Source: Symbiodinium natans (taxonomy: Eukaryota > Sar > Dinophyceae > Suessiales > Symbiodiniaceae). Taken from it: a DNA stretch of 64,000 nt. The translations under genes and the position numbers were made by a program. Shown here one piece after another: positions 10,601 through 23,038 of this stretch (positions are counted from its first letter, which is position 1; each line of letters begins with the position of its first letter). The stretch covers positions 124,001 to 188,000 of the forward strand of contig CAJNDS010002778.1 in NCBI GenBank assembly GCA_905221605.1, given 5' to 3'. The notes under the pieces were generated by a model, which saw nothing but the letters and a program-made list of their open reading frames with translations, was not told where the DNA came from and ran no database searches.

Positions 10601-12172
10601 TCACTTGCAGCTCCACCCTGACATCAAGTCGGCTTGCCACTCCGCACCGTTTTTGAGAATTTCACAGTGTCGAAGTTGCAGGGTTCGGGCTTTAGGCTTG
10701 TCGGGCTTGGTGTATATAGACAGAGGTTGCCACTCGCCGACCCTTCCGGAGTTTTGGGAGAAAAGGGTTGCTGAACAATTCCACCCAACACGTGAATGAA
10801 GGATTTCAGCAAGTTGCTGTGCCAAGGGCGAAAACCGGAGCCAAAATGGGGTCCGAGTTGCGAAGATTTGGGGAAGGTTTTGAACAACAGTTTACCATGC
10901 AAGCGCAGCATACATATGCTTCAAACTATGTCCTTAGGTCGAGAAGGCCAAACACTGCACCTGCTTGGTGTTTAGATGCTTCCACGAAAATAAACCAGCA
11001 AGGAACCGGTTTGCATGAAAACCCTTGCACTTACTAGGCGTTTAGGAATGTGGGCACGACTTTCGGAAAGAGTTCATAGCGTTCCCCGAGCGATTGATAT
11101 GCATACACAAGCATTGGGTACGACTTTCACCACTGCCTCGAGCTCACGGGTTCTGGTTTTTTGTTCGGGGTGGGTGTGTAGCTGTATAGCGGTGTTGTAG
11201 AGCCTATAGGGTTGCCAGTTGCAACTCATCCATAGCTTGAGGTTGCTGGTGGCAGCGATCGCAAGCTTTGCACGGTACAATGCATTATAAATGTCACAAG
11301 CACGAAGATGTCAACGAAGACGAAGAGATCTGGGTCAGAAAAGCGAACATGCATCACTTGGAGCCACAAGCGAGCACGGGGACGGAAGCCCAAAGCGCAG
11401 ATCCGGGACTTCCGATCAGATTGGCCCCTGATGGCCACGTGGCTCCGCATGGCCCTGTGACTCAATGACTCTGCTCCGCACCTCTTGCACGGTGCGGGCC
11501 GCGGTTTCGGGGTGAGGGCCTCACACGCGGCGCAAGGCATCTGCTTCTCAAGCATTGCCAGCCAGTCCTAGCCAGTTCATATTTGCCAATCTTTCCTCGC
11601 CTTCGGGCTCCTTGGCTCCGAAAACGGGGATGGAGCTCTGGGCCTGTCCATGGGTGTCCAGTGTGGAAAGTAGTGGCACAACCAAAAGGTACACTCCCAA
11701 AATCAATGCATGTGCTGGGACAAGGGAAGGCTACGTAAGTGCAATACACAGCAAGATCAGCTGTCGTACCAACGCTTTCGACAGTGGCTTGGTCAATCCT
11801 CCTGCGAACTCTTGAAGCATCTACAGGTAGAAACCTCGTCTAAGTGCATCTGTCCGACCTGCCAGGGGTCTAAGTCGCCTGGTTCTCCCCACGGCTCATC
11901 ACGCAGCGACACCTGCTCGGTGCCAGCAACTCTGGCCCGAGTGCCAGGAAACTAGCTGCGAATTGATTCCAGCCAAATTAGTTTCAAATGCGCCAAGAAA
12001 GCCTGCGTGGTCTGCAATTCATGGCTAAAAAAATCTTGTTTCAAGCCACAGTGTTGCAAGATACGGGCTGCAAGATCGCTATGTCGGGCAACAGCTCCTT
12101 TGCAGAGGAATCTCTGCAAAGAGTCGAAACATCGAAGCTTTGCAATGCCCGAGAGGCCCTGTGCCCTGGTGG

Positions 12173-15100
12173 TTAAGTGCCGCGTTGCGCGTTGGTCCTA
12201 TTGGATGGAGTGTCGCACAACACCAACCACGCACGTTCAGAGCGGCCTCGTCGTAGATTTCCCTCATGACCTGCGCATGCTCGATTCAGACTTGCAATGA
12301 CTTGCAGCATTCGGGACGTGTAGGGCACCAAAAATACAAAGTCATGCTGCGGGCATCTGTAGAAAACATCGGGACGATGCCCACCTCCAGTCGATGCTGG
12401 AAGTCGGGAAGCGTCCAAGTTGCAACCACTTCGCCCCTGCATCGAGGGCCAATCCCGCCAAGGCGATGCCACAGCATGGTACTATCCACATAGCTTCAAT
12501 CAGCCCTGATGGTTCTGACTGCGTCAAGCTGTCGTAGGATGGCCTGACTTCACCATTGGAGCCCACGCTGTCCTTGCCGAAGTGTGGCTGACCTTCTGTC
12601 GTGCCGTCATGCTTTGATTTCGTCCACATTACTCGCGATCACACCAAGCCGCCGACGCTCTGCACGTCGGAGGGAGACAACCACCGTCGCCGCCTTCAGG
12701 GCAAGCACTTAAGTACACCGTACACAGGTAAAGGCGACAAAAAGCATGGGGTTCATGAGTCCATGAGCACACATGTTGACCTCGGTGCTGTCCAAGGGGT
12801 CGGTCAGAAGGTGCCCCTGTTCAGGATGTTTCTCGACCCATTCTCTACTCACCCTGGATATTCCTCTATGAAGATCCAGATCCATCCCCGCTCTCCTGTG
12901 CTGGCAACATCCGTGGAAAAGGTGTCACATGTTCAATGGATGCGACCCCTGCATTTCAGCGGGCACGAAGCTTACTACTGCTAGAGTCGTCGTCAAAGCT
13001 GATTAGCACAGATGCACCATAACTGCTTCGCAAGCATGTCCGGCCTTGAACACAAGCTCCTCGTGGTCACCGCCTCGAAGCTCCTGCGTGAGCTCATTGG
13101 CCTGGCAACCCGAGGTCATCCAAGGATGATAGCAAAATTGACGTCTCCATTGGCCAAGAGCCTCATCCACCGCGAGCTTCAAGTCCTTCAACCCACCAAG
13201 GACCTGCCAATTGCAACTGCAGACTGCAGAATTCTGATCGTGATTGGGCCGGGCTCCAGCTGCCAGGGCTTGTGGTGTCTATTGAGTCACTGCTCTGCAC
13301 TAGCTGAGGTCTCACTGCTTAGAATACTGCCTGTACCGCTTCGTTGCACGGTTACGAGCAGCCTGCGCAGCTCTGTCAGCGCCGAGGCGTTCCGTGAGTT
13401 GCTCGGCATCCTGACATGGAAGTTTGGTAAAGGCAAATGAGAGGTACTTTGCAAACATGGGCCTTCGAGAAAGCGAAGCCATACGTCGTCTCGATTGCGA
13501 GGGTGTCCTACCGAAGGGCAGCACACGTGGTCCTAACACCATGAACCATCTCCCGGCCCAAACCACGGACCTCTGGGCGTGGCCCTAGTCGGCGGTCGTT
13601 CTCCGAGGCGCACTTAGTTCCCGAGCTTGTGAGGTGTGAAGACAAGCTGGCAAGCCCAAGAGCCCGGCCATGGGGATGAGCACCCTGAAAAAGTGTGCCC
13701 AGCCGACCTACGATCTGCTGTACTTCAGGAGTGCTTAAAGGTGGTTAAAAACTTATTTCTTACACAAGTTGCGGCACGAAGACCGCTGAGAGACTGAGGC
13801 TTGGGCTCGCAAAACGTCCCCACTTCGAAGTGCCAACGCAGCCTTCCGTCATGAACCAGAGGACAAGACGCAGGTGCGTCTGGCCAAATGACAGGCACTT
13901 TGTGTTTGATGTCCAGAGTCCAGGTGTCCATTTTCGTTGAGACCGTCAGCGGTCGCCCAAGATACGACTCCACGCCCGATTCAGGTGAAAGGGTCATTTT
14001 TTTTGAATCTACTGCGACAGCCAACCCGCCCCCCCCCCCCCTCCCCCCACAAGCGCTCCATGGTAAGTGTGGACGATACTTCCAGAGCACGTGTCCCTGC
14101 ACTCCCTTCGAAGAGAGAAAGGGATCACAAGCGAATCAACAACAAATCTACTCGAGCATGGGGGGGGGGCATATAATGGGGCAGTGGCTGGCTCTAGGGA
14201 TTAGGCGGCCTCCACTGCCTGGCCGTTGACCAACACTGGCCCCGCGCGCTTGAAGAGGCTCCTGGCAAAATTGCATGGACCCGAGCTCTGCAAGCATGAG
14301 TCGAGTAATCCCATGGCAAAGCGGACATCCGCCTGTCGCCAAATCTGGCCTACAGTGACTGACTTTCGCATTGACTACTCCAAGACGCGTCAATCCGTCC
14401 TTCTCACGCTCATGCCATCCTGGGACACAGAGACATTGTGCTTTCAAGAACACATCGAGGCATGAAGGCTCATACAAAAATACTGAACGTGCCTGGGTCT
14501 TGGCCGTGTGATTCACAAGCTGCGGAACCACCTCGAATCGTGCGCATGCAAACTGGACTTCCGAGCGCTGACGGCAAAACGATGCACGATGATGCACAGT
14601 TAGTGCTTGTCGATCGCTATAGCTGCTAGCTCTCGTAGTATTGCTAGCTCTCGTAGTATTGCTAAGCCCGCAGCTTCCAATCGACTAGCATGAGCGCCTT
14701 GCCATGAGAGGGGCAAAAGTGCAGATGCGAGGCGTGGCGAAGACCGTGTCGAGGCCCACGCATCGCAAAGAGCAGACCTCCGCCTGAACTCCCAGCCCGT
14801 CCACGCAGATTTCGCAGCTTGGATCGCTGCCAATGCGCAGCTGCTCCTTCTATGGGCTCAGGCGTTAGGTGGCTCGTGCTTGTCATGTCTACCTGAGTCT
14901 ATGTGCCTTACGTTCATGCCGATTTCACACACCGCGGTCCCCTGGAGTCATCGTCCACGTGAGGCAGCCAGACAGAAGAGGGTCCAGTGACACATTGACG
15001 ACGTAGATGAAGCCGTCGCTCACCTGCACGGGAGCCCAAGTGACGGCACACATGACCAAGGCAACGGAGGAGGCATCTGCCAGCAAGTCGTCGGCCTTCT

Positions 15101-15268
15101 GCTCCCCGAGCTTCTCACCAACTTGCAGCCCAAGCTGTCGCAACGTTCGACGGCCTGGGAATCTGCGAATCGAGGAGGCCGAGACAACGAAGCGGGTACA
15201 ATTGGACACGGACGTTGTTCGTCTGCCGCGCTTGCCCTCACCTGACCAGGAGCCATGAAAATTACCAT
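12173..15268 (-). CDS. Unrecognised multi-exon gene or genes
   Basis: A series of minus-strand exons. From upstream to downstream: 14925-15230 (TLRQLGLQVGEKLGEQKADD, then a hydrophobic end VALVMCAVTWAPVQVSDGFI); 14690-14860; 14200-14597 (FEVVPQLVNHTAKTQARSVF, later RPDLATGGCPLCHGITRLML); 13725-14000 (GVESYLGRPLTVSTKMDTWT, IKHKVPVIWPDAPASCPLVH); 13312-13470 (CQDAEQLTERLGADRAAQAA); 13003-13191 (LKDLKLAVDEALGQWR, ELRGGDHEELVFKAGHACEA); about 12610-12710 (AATVVVSLRRAERRRLGVIA); and 12290-12560 (PSYDSLTQSEPSGLIEAMWI, a possible membrane helix). Stops at 14925, 13725, 13312 and 13003 suggest either true gene ends or frames running into introns. No conserved family is recognised. Runs of C at 14027-14042 sit in an intron. 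Confidence 0.45.
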
Positions 15269-15469
15269 ATCTGTTATGCTTGCGGCCCCTTTAAGCAGAC
15301 TGAGAAATGATTTGGATTTCGGGCAGAAAGTGTGTGCAAGGCGCCTTGTTGTTCATGAACACCCCCCCCCCCACCTCCCCACAACCGCCCCGCGCTCCAC
15401 TTTTGCATAGCTTGGCCAGCAAGCTGGCTGCGTCATAGCTACCAGTAGCCCTGCTTGTGCAGTTGGTTC

Positions 15470-15768
15470 ATCCCTGATCCCTGGAAATAGGAGCCAACTT
15501 TTGGGAGACTTCCGAGACTGATTTGGTGAAATATGGTGCGATGGCGAATGCTGGTGCATGCAGCGTGGCCTGCAGCTCTTCGAAAGAAGCCGAGAACTCG
15601 TCCTGGCCAGAAGTGCTGGGCATGACTTACTAACAATGAGAGACGGCTTCTTCTATCACGAAGAAGTGCAGGCTCGTGACCCAGACTCACCTCCAAATAC
15701 TGCGCGGCATGCAGCTGCTCTTCCAAGTCCCTGCAGCGTTCTGCTGCAATCCGGCACTCGTGCTGAAA
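15470..15768 (-). CDS. Coiled-coil protein, two exons
   Basis: The upstream exon (about 15690-15765) reads HECRIAAERCRDLEEQLHAA then QYLE. It ends at a textbook GAG|GTGAGT donor, and its heptad-like Leu/Ala spacing suggests coiled coil. The next exon (about 15475-15615) reads GQDEFSASFEELQATLHAPA then IAPYFTKSVSEVSQKLAPIS. It ends in a stop or at a CCAG|GG splice. Further exons were not found. No domain name can be given. Confidence 0.5.
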
Positions 15769-16499
15769 ACTGGGAAATTTGCTTTCTCTCCCCTGGCCCC
15801 CGCCTTATCTGCTCAGGGCTGCACTGGTCTAGCCTGCGAAGGGCCGGGCGCATGAGAAACTTAAGCTACTGGTGTCTGGTGTCCACCTCATGGCATTTTT
15901 GCAAAGGGCAAAAGGCCTGTGCCGCAGTAAGCAGATCTCACCACGCAGCGTCTGAACCTACGAGGTGCCACAGTCAGAATACAGACGAGTCAGGGCGAAG
16001 GCTCATGCGAGCATCGTTGCGTCATTGAAGCATTCCAAAGCAAACTGTGCACGTCATCTCTGCTCAACTAGACTCGGAGATTAACCCCGGAGGCACCAAG
16101 TCCCCGTGGACTTCTTCATTGCGGGTGGGTCGCGTGTGGATTTTCTGCACCTGTCAAGTTTCAAGGCGTTTTGCGAGCCAATGTGAGCCAATCGCCACAG
16201 CATTCCACACCGATGATCGTCTCAGCGTCTAATTTTTACGGGCCCCTGGCCATCTCTGCGAAGCGCAGCGACGAACTGGTGAGGTCCACACGTCGAGAGG
16301 CGGGCCTCGCAAACATGGAATTGCTTCCGCATGCGAAGGACCTCTCAGCCACATGCTTTTAGGTGGATGAAATTTACCACGAGGTCTCCTTGGTTTGACT
16401 TCAAGGTAAGTTCTCACGACCAACTGGTTATGCGTCTTTCACATGAGACAATAGACTTCAGTAGCCCGTGTTAGCTGGAGGCAGAGCACAGTGAAGCAT

Positions 16500-16875
16500 G
16501 GATGTGACAGCTGCAAGTTCTGCTGAGTTTGGGACGAAACGCACGTGACCATGGCAGTTCGACAACTCCTCAGATCCCGGACATGGGCGAACTCTGTGCC
16601 CGTGGGATCTACTGGGCTGAGGTCTGAAACATCGGTATGGTGCAGCATTTACCTTTGCACCTCCCGATGGTCTCCGATCGCGGCACCCTTCTCTTGGGCT
16701 CCAGCCCCATCAAAGACTCTGAGAGGAGCCAGCTGAGCTTGCCTGGGATCATGACACACACGAAGGCGGTCCCCTAGGCGCAGCACTTCGTCTCTCGCTC
16801 TCGCACGCTTCTGCTTGCTTTCCTTCTGCGCCTCAGCCTCATCTTTCTCGTCTGACAGGCATGCATGAGAAGGGA
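16500..16875 (-). CDS. Unidentified charged protein, two exons
   Basis: The upstream exon (about 16672-16868) reads SDEKDEAEAQKESKQKRARA then RDEVLRLGDRLRVCHDPRQA. It closes at CATCGGGAG|GTGCAA, a plausible GT donor. The downstream exon (about 16508-16622) reads PVDPTGTEFAHVRDLRSCRT then AMVTCVSSQTQ, with an AG acceptor before it. No family is recognised. Confidence 0.45.
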
Positions 16876-17024
16876 GGTCGACCTTTTTCCCCAGCCCTCC
16901 GCCCCCGCGCATCCATCGCGCCTGTGTTCACGGCACACGAAGCTTTGCACAGGGATGTTGGTTCTCCGCCACGGAAAAACTTGTGCGGATGTTTGTTCCG
17001 CAACACACAGATGTTCGTCCTCTG

Positions 17025-17205
17025 TCTTTTGTTCTTTGTCTTTTGCTTTCTTTCTTGCTTTCTTTTGCTAAGGCTCTCTTTCTTTCTTTCTTTTTTCTTG
17101 GGGCTAGGGCTCAAGCCCCGGGCAAGTTCGCGCGCCCCTGTTTTCAGGGTACGTTAAGGCTCCCTCTCCCTCTCTCTGTTTGTCTGTCGCTCGATCGGCC
17201 ATCGC
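17025..17205. repeat. Pyrimidine-rich low-complexity stretch
   Basis: The stretch is dominated by CTTT/TTCT words at 17030-17102 and CTCC/CTCT words at 17158-17185. It lies between minus-strand gene fragments and is probably intergenic or intronic. Confidence 0.75.
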
Positions 17206-17700
17206 AAAGCCTGCTGCTGGCAAGTCTCTGTCGCGGTAATGTCTCTGAGAGGGACCGTCACGTTCGCCTACGCATTGCCAGACCAGCCGAGAAAGCAGTG
17301 GTATGTCCCGACGTCCATGAAGCAGCTAGGCAGCTAGGCACAACCAAGAGCACATCTGTAATGATTCAACGAGGCCATGGAGGCCTGGCTTGCCCACCCC
17401 GTGCCTTTTGCAAGTGTCTCAATCATGTCGGCCAACCTTGGGGTGGGGTTTCTGCAGTAGCTGATCCGTTGTGATCAGGAGCGGCCAAGTCAGAATCAGC
17501 GAATTGGCAACAGCACGACGTAGCAAAGTAGCCATGGCCACAAGATGTCCGGGGTGAGTACGCAGAAAGATCGTGGTTGATCGGTGCAGGGCCTCGTTGT
17601 CGAAGCGCGTCGCCTGAAATTAACAACATCTTGGCGCGGATGTGATAGCTGAATTGGGGCGTCCAGGCGATCCTGCACCACTTCTGAGTTTGGATGTTCT

Positions 17701-17742
<42 letters not shown>
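17701..17742. repeat. CAG/CTG trinucleotide microsatellite
   Basis: About 14 perfect CAG units. In the minus strand this would code poly-Leu, poly-Ala or poly-Cys depending on frame. It lies just downstream of the recognisable kinesin motor, probably in an intron or the 3' flank. Confidence 0.9.
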
Positions 17743-17861
17743 TAGCAATAGGCAACTGCAATAGGCAACAGCAACCGCAACGGTAAGCACAATAACCAGA
17801 AACAATACCGACGCAGCACAGTCTTCATCATTGCCAGAAAGGATTTCGATGTGATGACCGC

Positions 17862-20800
17862 TCATCTGGCCCGTCTGTACAGCATGTTCACAGAGAAGAC
17901 GCAGCGAAACAAGATGTCAGAAGATAAATTCGCATTATGCCCAGGATCATGCTCGGTAAACAGCAGAGTCAGTTTCGAAGAGTTACGTGTCCCAGCCTTT
18001 GTGGTACAGCAGTCAACAGTGTTTAGAAACGCTTTAGTGCCTAACTTAGAACAGGCTATCATGCCCCACTCGGCCTGACAGCATATGCTCAGCGCCAGCC
18101 AGGTCGACAACCTGGCGCCGCAGTGTCACTTTCAGTGTCCCTTTGTCCCTTGAGTGGCAACTGAAAGACACTGAAATGGTTTCGAACGATCACACATAGG
18201 ATCTGAAAAGCCTGCAGCTTGGAATGCCGCCATCTCGGTTGGGACGAGGTCGCGCCGCTTTCTCCCGGCAGCACCTGCCCGTGCGCGCCCCAGAGTTTGG
18301 AAAGAATCCAGGATGGTTTGCAAGAAAGCACGGGCACAGATGTGATCATGTGGATGCGAAGCCAACTCTGACAAAAACCCACTCTCTTGGAGACTCTACA
18401 CGTATTCACGGAACTCATGCTCAGTCTTGCTTTGTGCGATGCCCCACCTGCTCCACATGCAGCACCACCATGGCATGGGATCGAGAAGAATTCGCACTCC
18501 GAGTTGACCCAATGACCTTGCCAAATACTCCTGCACTTTGCTGATTCGGACCCATTGAAGAATGCTGGGGCTTGAAGAATCTGCCCGGGTCGCCTGACAT
18601 CCTATGTTGGGCCTGGCTTTCAAGGAGAAAAGGCCATAAAATATAAGGCCGTAATAATGTTTCCGAAATTCTGCAAGCTCTTCTCAATGAGCATGGCAGA
18701 GAGTGTTTTGCTTCGGCAAACCTGGCTGAGAGCGCCTGATTAGAGGAAGTCTTAAAGGAGCCTCAACCGGAGGAAGCTTATGTGGCAACGTCTAGACCAT
18801 CACCGGCCGTCAGGTGACTGAACTCTGCTTGCTGCTTGCGCATCTTGAACCGCAACGTAAGGTTCTTAAGTTGACAGGCCAAGGAGGCCAAGGAGACAAC
18901 GCCCTAGCACTAGCATTTGGACTGTGAAGCCAAACAAGCCGACGCATGAATAGAGAACAGAGTGAAGAGATAAAGGGAAGTGAATGTAGAACGAACACCA
19001 TGAACAAGACACAAGAACCAGCCGATGATTGGTGCCTGTCATGAGTGAACTTATGAGCCGAGGGTGGACACAAAGCCCCAGTTCTAGCTCCTATAATCTC
19101 ATGACACCTTAACTGCCCGGGGGACGCTCTTGATAATGGTTGGTTTTCTGGTACGATTTCTGGGTCTCAAGGTGTGATGGGTGCTGCGGTTGATTTGTGG
19201 TGGATTTCGGACGGTTAACAGATGTGGGAAAGGGACTCAATGGATGATTGGTGCCTGTCATGAGTGAACTTAATGCCTCAATGGATGGGTGATGAGTCTT
19301 GTACTGTGGTTCACTGGTTCTAAGCAGGCTTTGCATGAAAGAACCCCCCCAAATGCTAAATGATCTCTCGGGTGCCCTGCTGGGTGCCTTAAAGTGAGGT
19401 GCCCATAGGTGCCCCACTCTGATCTTGTGTCCGTAGTCAATGAGCTTGAGGATGTCATCCTGTCACTTCCATGCTCAGGGCTTCAGCGAACGGATGCTCG
19501 TTGTGTGCAGCACCGCTTTGCTTCGAGCTTTCTAAGGCAGTCACCACATCAGACACCACGCTGCGTGTGAGGCCCGCGACGAAAACACCGGCCTCTGAAG
19601 GTAAGGCATCCAAGCTAGCCCTAAGGCTCCAAGGTTGATGGCAGCTCTTTAAAGGTTTCCATCAATATATTCCTGTTCTGAGTATGGTTCCAAACTTACG
19701 CTGCATGTAATCTTAGAACCAGGTCCCCAATCCCAAGGGCACAACCTTCCACCCTTAAAGCTTCAAGGTAGAATCCCTCGGCTGCGAGGGTCGGTGTGCC
19801 AGCTCTTCACCGGTCTGCCCAGCGCTGCCTTTGGATGCTCGCACACCTCAAGCGCAGCTGGCGCCTTCAAGTCAGCAACTTTTGAAACGACGTGGGCCTA
19901 TGCTTCTTGAGACATCTTCCTGCAGCTAATGCTGTCATGGGAAGCTCATGAGCAACCTGCCTCTTGCTTCTGGGCACCGTAAGGGTGCAATAAATCTCGG
20001 ACCTGGCGACATCAAAGGAGACTTGATGCCCAGGTAGCCGAGGTGCAGGTCTCAAAGCACATAAGCTATGAATACTCTAGGTGCAAGAACAGTTTAATCG
20101 AGCAGGGGATTGATTGGAACAGAACCATTCTTTGAAGCGCGGAACTCGGGCATGCCATCACGAACCATGCAACGAAAAAGGCGCAAATGCTCTCGCACAA
20201 GCACCATGCTCACAGCTTCTGGCACACATGCGTGCACAGCAGCACGCGTGCTCCCTCAGGAGCCATGCTTCTGATGTACATCTCGGTAGACTGCTGCGTC
20301 TCCATCTAGCAGCATGCCATGGGTTGCCGGTGAGGGTGACAGACAACTCCCCGATGTCATGTCAGTGACGCCTGGTCATTGCACAGCTCCAGAAACGAGA
20401 GCGTGGCACTGGTCTTGCCTTCCACCTGACGTGCACATGCCCTTCTGTGGTATCTGTCGATCACACTACTAACTGTGATTCGACTCCCAAAGCTCCCTTA
20501 TGCTCCTCTCGGCTTGATGAAGCAACTGCTTGCACGCAATGTCTGGGCACTGTGACCGCGCCCATGGCCGCAAAGAGCTTCTCCGACAGCCGTGGGAGGA
20601 GCCCTCGCGCCTGCAAGAACTGTAGAAAGCTATCACAATTAGACTTGCGCCCACGAAGGGGGGACGAAAGCTCAGTGCTTAAATGATGGGTTTCCAGTTG
20701 AGGATTTTGGGGCTTCACGCTCGGGGGGGGACGTGTTGCCATACGCATCTTTGTCTGCAGAAGGGCTGCCTGAGCAAGTGCCCATGATGGGTTTCGGGTT

Positions 20801-21610
20801 GAGGAGGATTGAGGGCTTCACGTTCGGGGAGACTGTTGTCACACGCAGTAATTATACGCATCTTTGAGGCAAGCCGCACTTTTTGCCAAGCAAGTGACCC
20901 CCGTACGTCGCCCCCGTACTTGACTTGTGGTGCGCCACCACCCGCGCATCAGCAGCATCAGCGGGCTCTCGTTTCTCCAAAAGTTGGCTGCCGGGCCACC
21001 GTGAACTGCTCGAAACAAGGCTCCAGCGGACCCAGCCCCCAAAACCAGCACCAGCCCAGGATTAGCCGCGAAACAAGGCCGATTTTTACCGGGGTTCCCC
21101 TAGTGAAGATCAGCTTACGCTGGGACGAACGGGCTCCCCTCAGGTTTGAGGGGGGAGCTTACCCATCAAACCTTGGCAACACGGACGTTACTGTTGTTGT
21201 ACATGGAGAAATTCCCACCATCGGCCGCGTTGGCCTTTTTACACCGTAGTACTGGCCTGGGGGACTGGCAAGCGCTTAGGTGCTGTCAGGTTTGCCTTAT
21301 GTGGCTGTGCCTCTGTCCAGAAGACTTGTATCGAGCTGACATGGACGAAACGTTTATCGATGTTGATGCCGGGAACTCGGGATCCGATTGTTATGGTGGT
21401 GGCGATCCGACGTTGAGGACTTTGAGCGGGCCGACCGCTGCGGCTGTGAAGTGATGGAAGTGCAGCATTCCACTGGAGATTGCATGTGGCGTTCCGACCG
21501 TCGCTCTGACCGTTTTTGGGCGGGAAGACGCTGCCTCTCCAGGGCCACCAAAGAGGGTGTGGCTCTTGCCACTGCCCGTTGAGCCGAAGGCCAGGATGCA
21601 ACCATGAAAC
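17862..21610 (-). CDS. Divergent kinesin motor domain (possibly pseudogene)
   Basis: Motor motifs appear in canonical order along the minus strand. 21531-21610: P-loop GCILAFGSTGSGKSHTLFGG. ~20500-20610: GLLPRLSEKLFAAM, matching GIIPR-x-x-x-x-LF. 20372-20425: LSFLELCNDQ, matching FLEIYNE. ~19465-19594: GVFVAGLTRSVVSDVVTALE, matching the G-Y-V-E-G-L segment. 18448-18516: switch I NSSRSHAMVVLHVEQ. ~18050-18111: switch II VVDLAGAEHMLSG. ~17920-18050: KAFLNTVDCC and SSKLTLLFTEHDPGHNAN, matching NKSL and SKLT-x-LL-x-x-S-L-G-G-N. The 20372 exon has an AG acceptor and a GC donor; the 18448 exon is phase 0 at both ends. Between switch II and the NKSL-like helix the frame shifts by one base with no intron possible. 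The N-terminal strand and the tail were not found. Kinesins are ATP-driven microtubule motors; this subfamily is undetermined. A 216-bp-spaced direct repeat lies in one intron. Confidence 0.83.
19023..19271. repeat. 30-bp direct repeat within kinesin intron
   Basis: The words GATGATTGGTGCCTGTCATG and AGTGAACTTA occur together at about 19023-19052 and again at about 19241-19270. The copies are essentially identical and about 217 bp apart. They may be the ends of an inserted segment or remnants of a duplication. Confidence 0.8.
20683..20868. repeat. Imperfect ~75-bp direct repeat
   Basis: ATGATGGGTTTC, then GTTGAGGA, then GGGCTTCACG, then CTCGGGG or TTCGGGG, and finally ATACGCATCTTTG occur in the same order at 20683-20753 and 20784-20866. 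The second copy has small insertions. It lies in a kinesin intron. Confidence 0.75.
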
Positions 21611-22053
21611 CTGAAGCAAAGCGATCCTAAAGGACATTCAACATGCATTTCGCAGCGACGTATTCGTATACTCGATTGTTCAATTTTCCTGACGATTATT
21701 GGACTAGCAACGTTTGAGGCGAGGACCCACCAGCCAGCGATGCGACCAGGGGACTGCCTACCAGATCACCACGGCACTCTTGCCATCCAGCAGGACAGCA
21801 AAAATGGAGGAGAAGTCACTTGGCATCTAAATGCAGGGCAAACCGCGCAATCCCCCCTGGGGAAGAATACTCTTGAAGAAGAGCAGCCCAAAATTGCAGC
21901 GACAACCGCCTATCAAGTTATAGACCGCTGCTTGGCCAGCCTCAGGGCAGCAGTAGCACTGCGAGACTGGGACTGCAAATCAAGGACCGGACACCTGCCG
22001 TACAACCTTCTTAGAGATTCTTTGAAGACAATACTATGCCTTACAGAGACTTT

Positions 22054-22320
22054 TCAAGTACATACGCTTTTCATCGCAACGATGTTCCCCCCCAAGGAGC
22101 AACTTCTTGGGGGAAGACTGTCGAAGACCCCATCCTTTCCTACTTCCAGTCTTGTGGGAAGAGCCAGGGGGGGTCGATTTGCCTTGTCTTCACACTGTTT
22201 TAAGCGCTTGGCTTGCTTGGATTCTCCGCTTGGGTTCGGGCGCTGGTCGGCAAGACGGTGTCGAATGTGAATGTCTCTTGCTTCCTTCGCAGTGAGCGTG
22301 TGCAGGGCAGCATAGAACAT
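22054..22320 (-). CDS. Unidentified exon upstream of the kinesin P-loop
   Basis: The minus strand reads FYAALHTLTAKEARDIHIRH then LADQRPNPSGESKQAKRLKQ. It could be an N-terminal exon of the kinesin gene or part of the gene before it. There is no motif to decide. A 176-codon plus-strand frame overlaps at 21740-22270 and is judged a shadow. Confidence 0.38.
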   Translation of the reverse strand: MFYAALHTLTAKEARDIHIRHRLADQRPNPSGESKQAKRLKQCEDKANRPPLALPTRLEVGKDGVFDSLPPRSCSLGGNIVAMKSVCT

Positions 22321-23038
22321 AGAAGGAAGGGGTTAACAAGATTGACACCTCGACGTGAAAACATATGAGAAGAAGCAGAAGGATGCAGATTTTCCGAAGT
22401 TGCTCAAAGCCTCGAACCACTGCTGCAAATTGCTTGCTCTGAGTGTCCTGTTCGGCTCTACGAGTCCACCGGACGGCCTTCCAGGATTGCAGTTAGACTC
22501 ACAGGACAAGGATCACGCGTCCAGCAGAGTCGAGCAGTCTAGCACCACACGGCGCCATACCGGCAGCTTGCAACTCAGCTGGATGGATCGCTCTGATACA
22601 TAGCGCAGGTGGGAGCACGTCCAGACCCAGCGCCCAAATGCAGGAAGAGCTCGAAAGCTACTGGATCTGTCACCTTGTAAGGTGAACCTTGCCCGGGGCG
22701 TCCAAGTCGCAAGCAACAACCTGCCAAATGCGGCCAACATGATGGGAAGGTACTCTAGGTGCGAAAGCCAGAACGATCCAGAACGCTACAAAAGCGCCTG
22801 CGTCTGCCCATCAGTGATTTCTGAGTCGGCCATGGGTCTTACCTCAGAACATCTTCGTGCAGGTCCACAATGAAAGCCCGAAGCCATTTCCCAAGGTCTG
22901 GACGCGCACGCAGACCGTCACTGAGCGTTCCTCACTCCGGTCCCGCATGCAAAGGCACGACTCGACTGCAGATACACACACACACACATGCAACACGGAA
23001 AGTGCTGTCACTCGACAAGTGAACAAAACAAGCACGTC

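Noticed and set aside
21740-22270. 176-codon plus-strand ORF within the kinesin 5' region
   Set aside because: It runs against the kinesin gene and overlaps a minus-strand exon candidate, with no motif or splice evidence.
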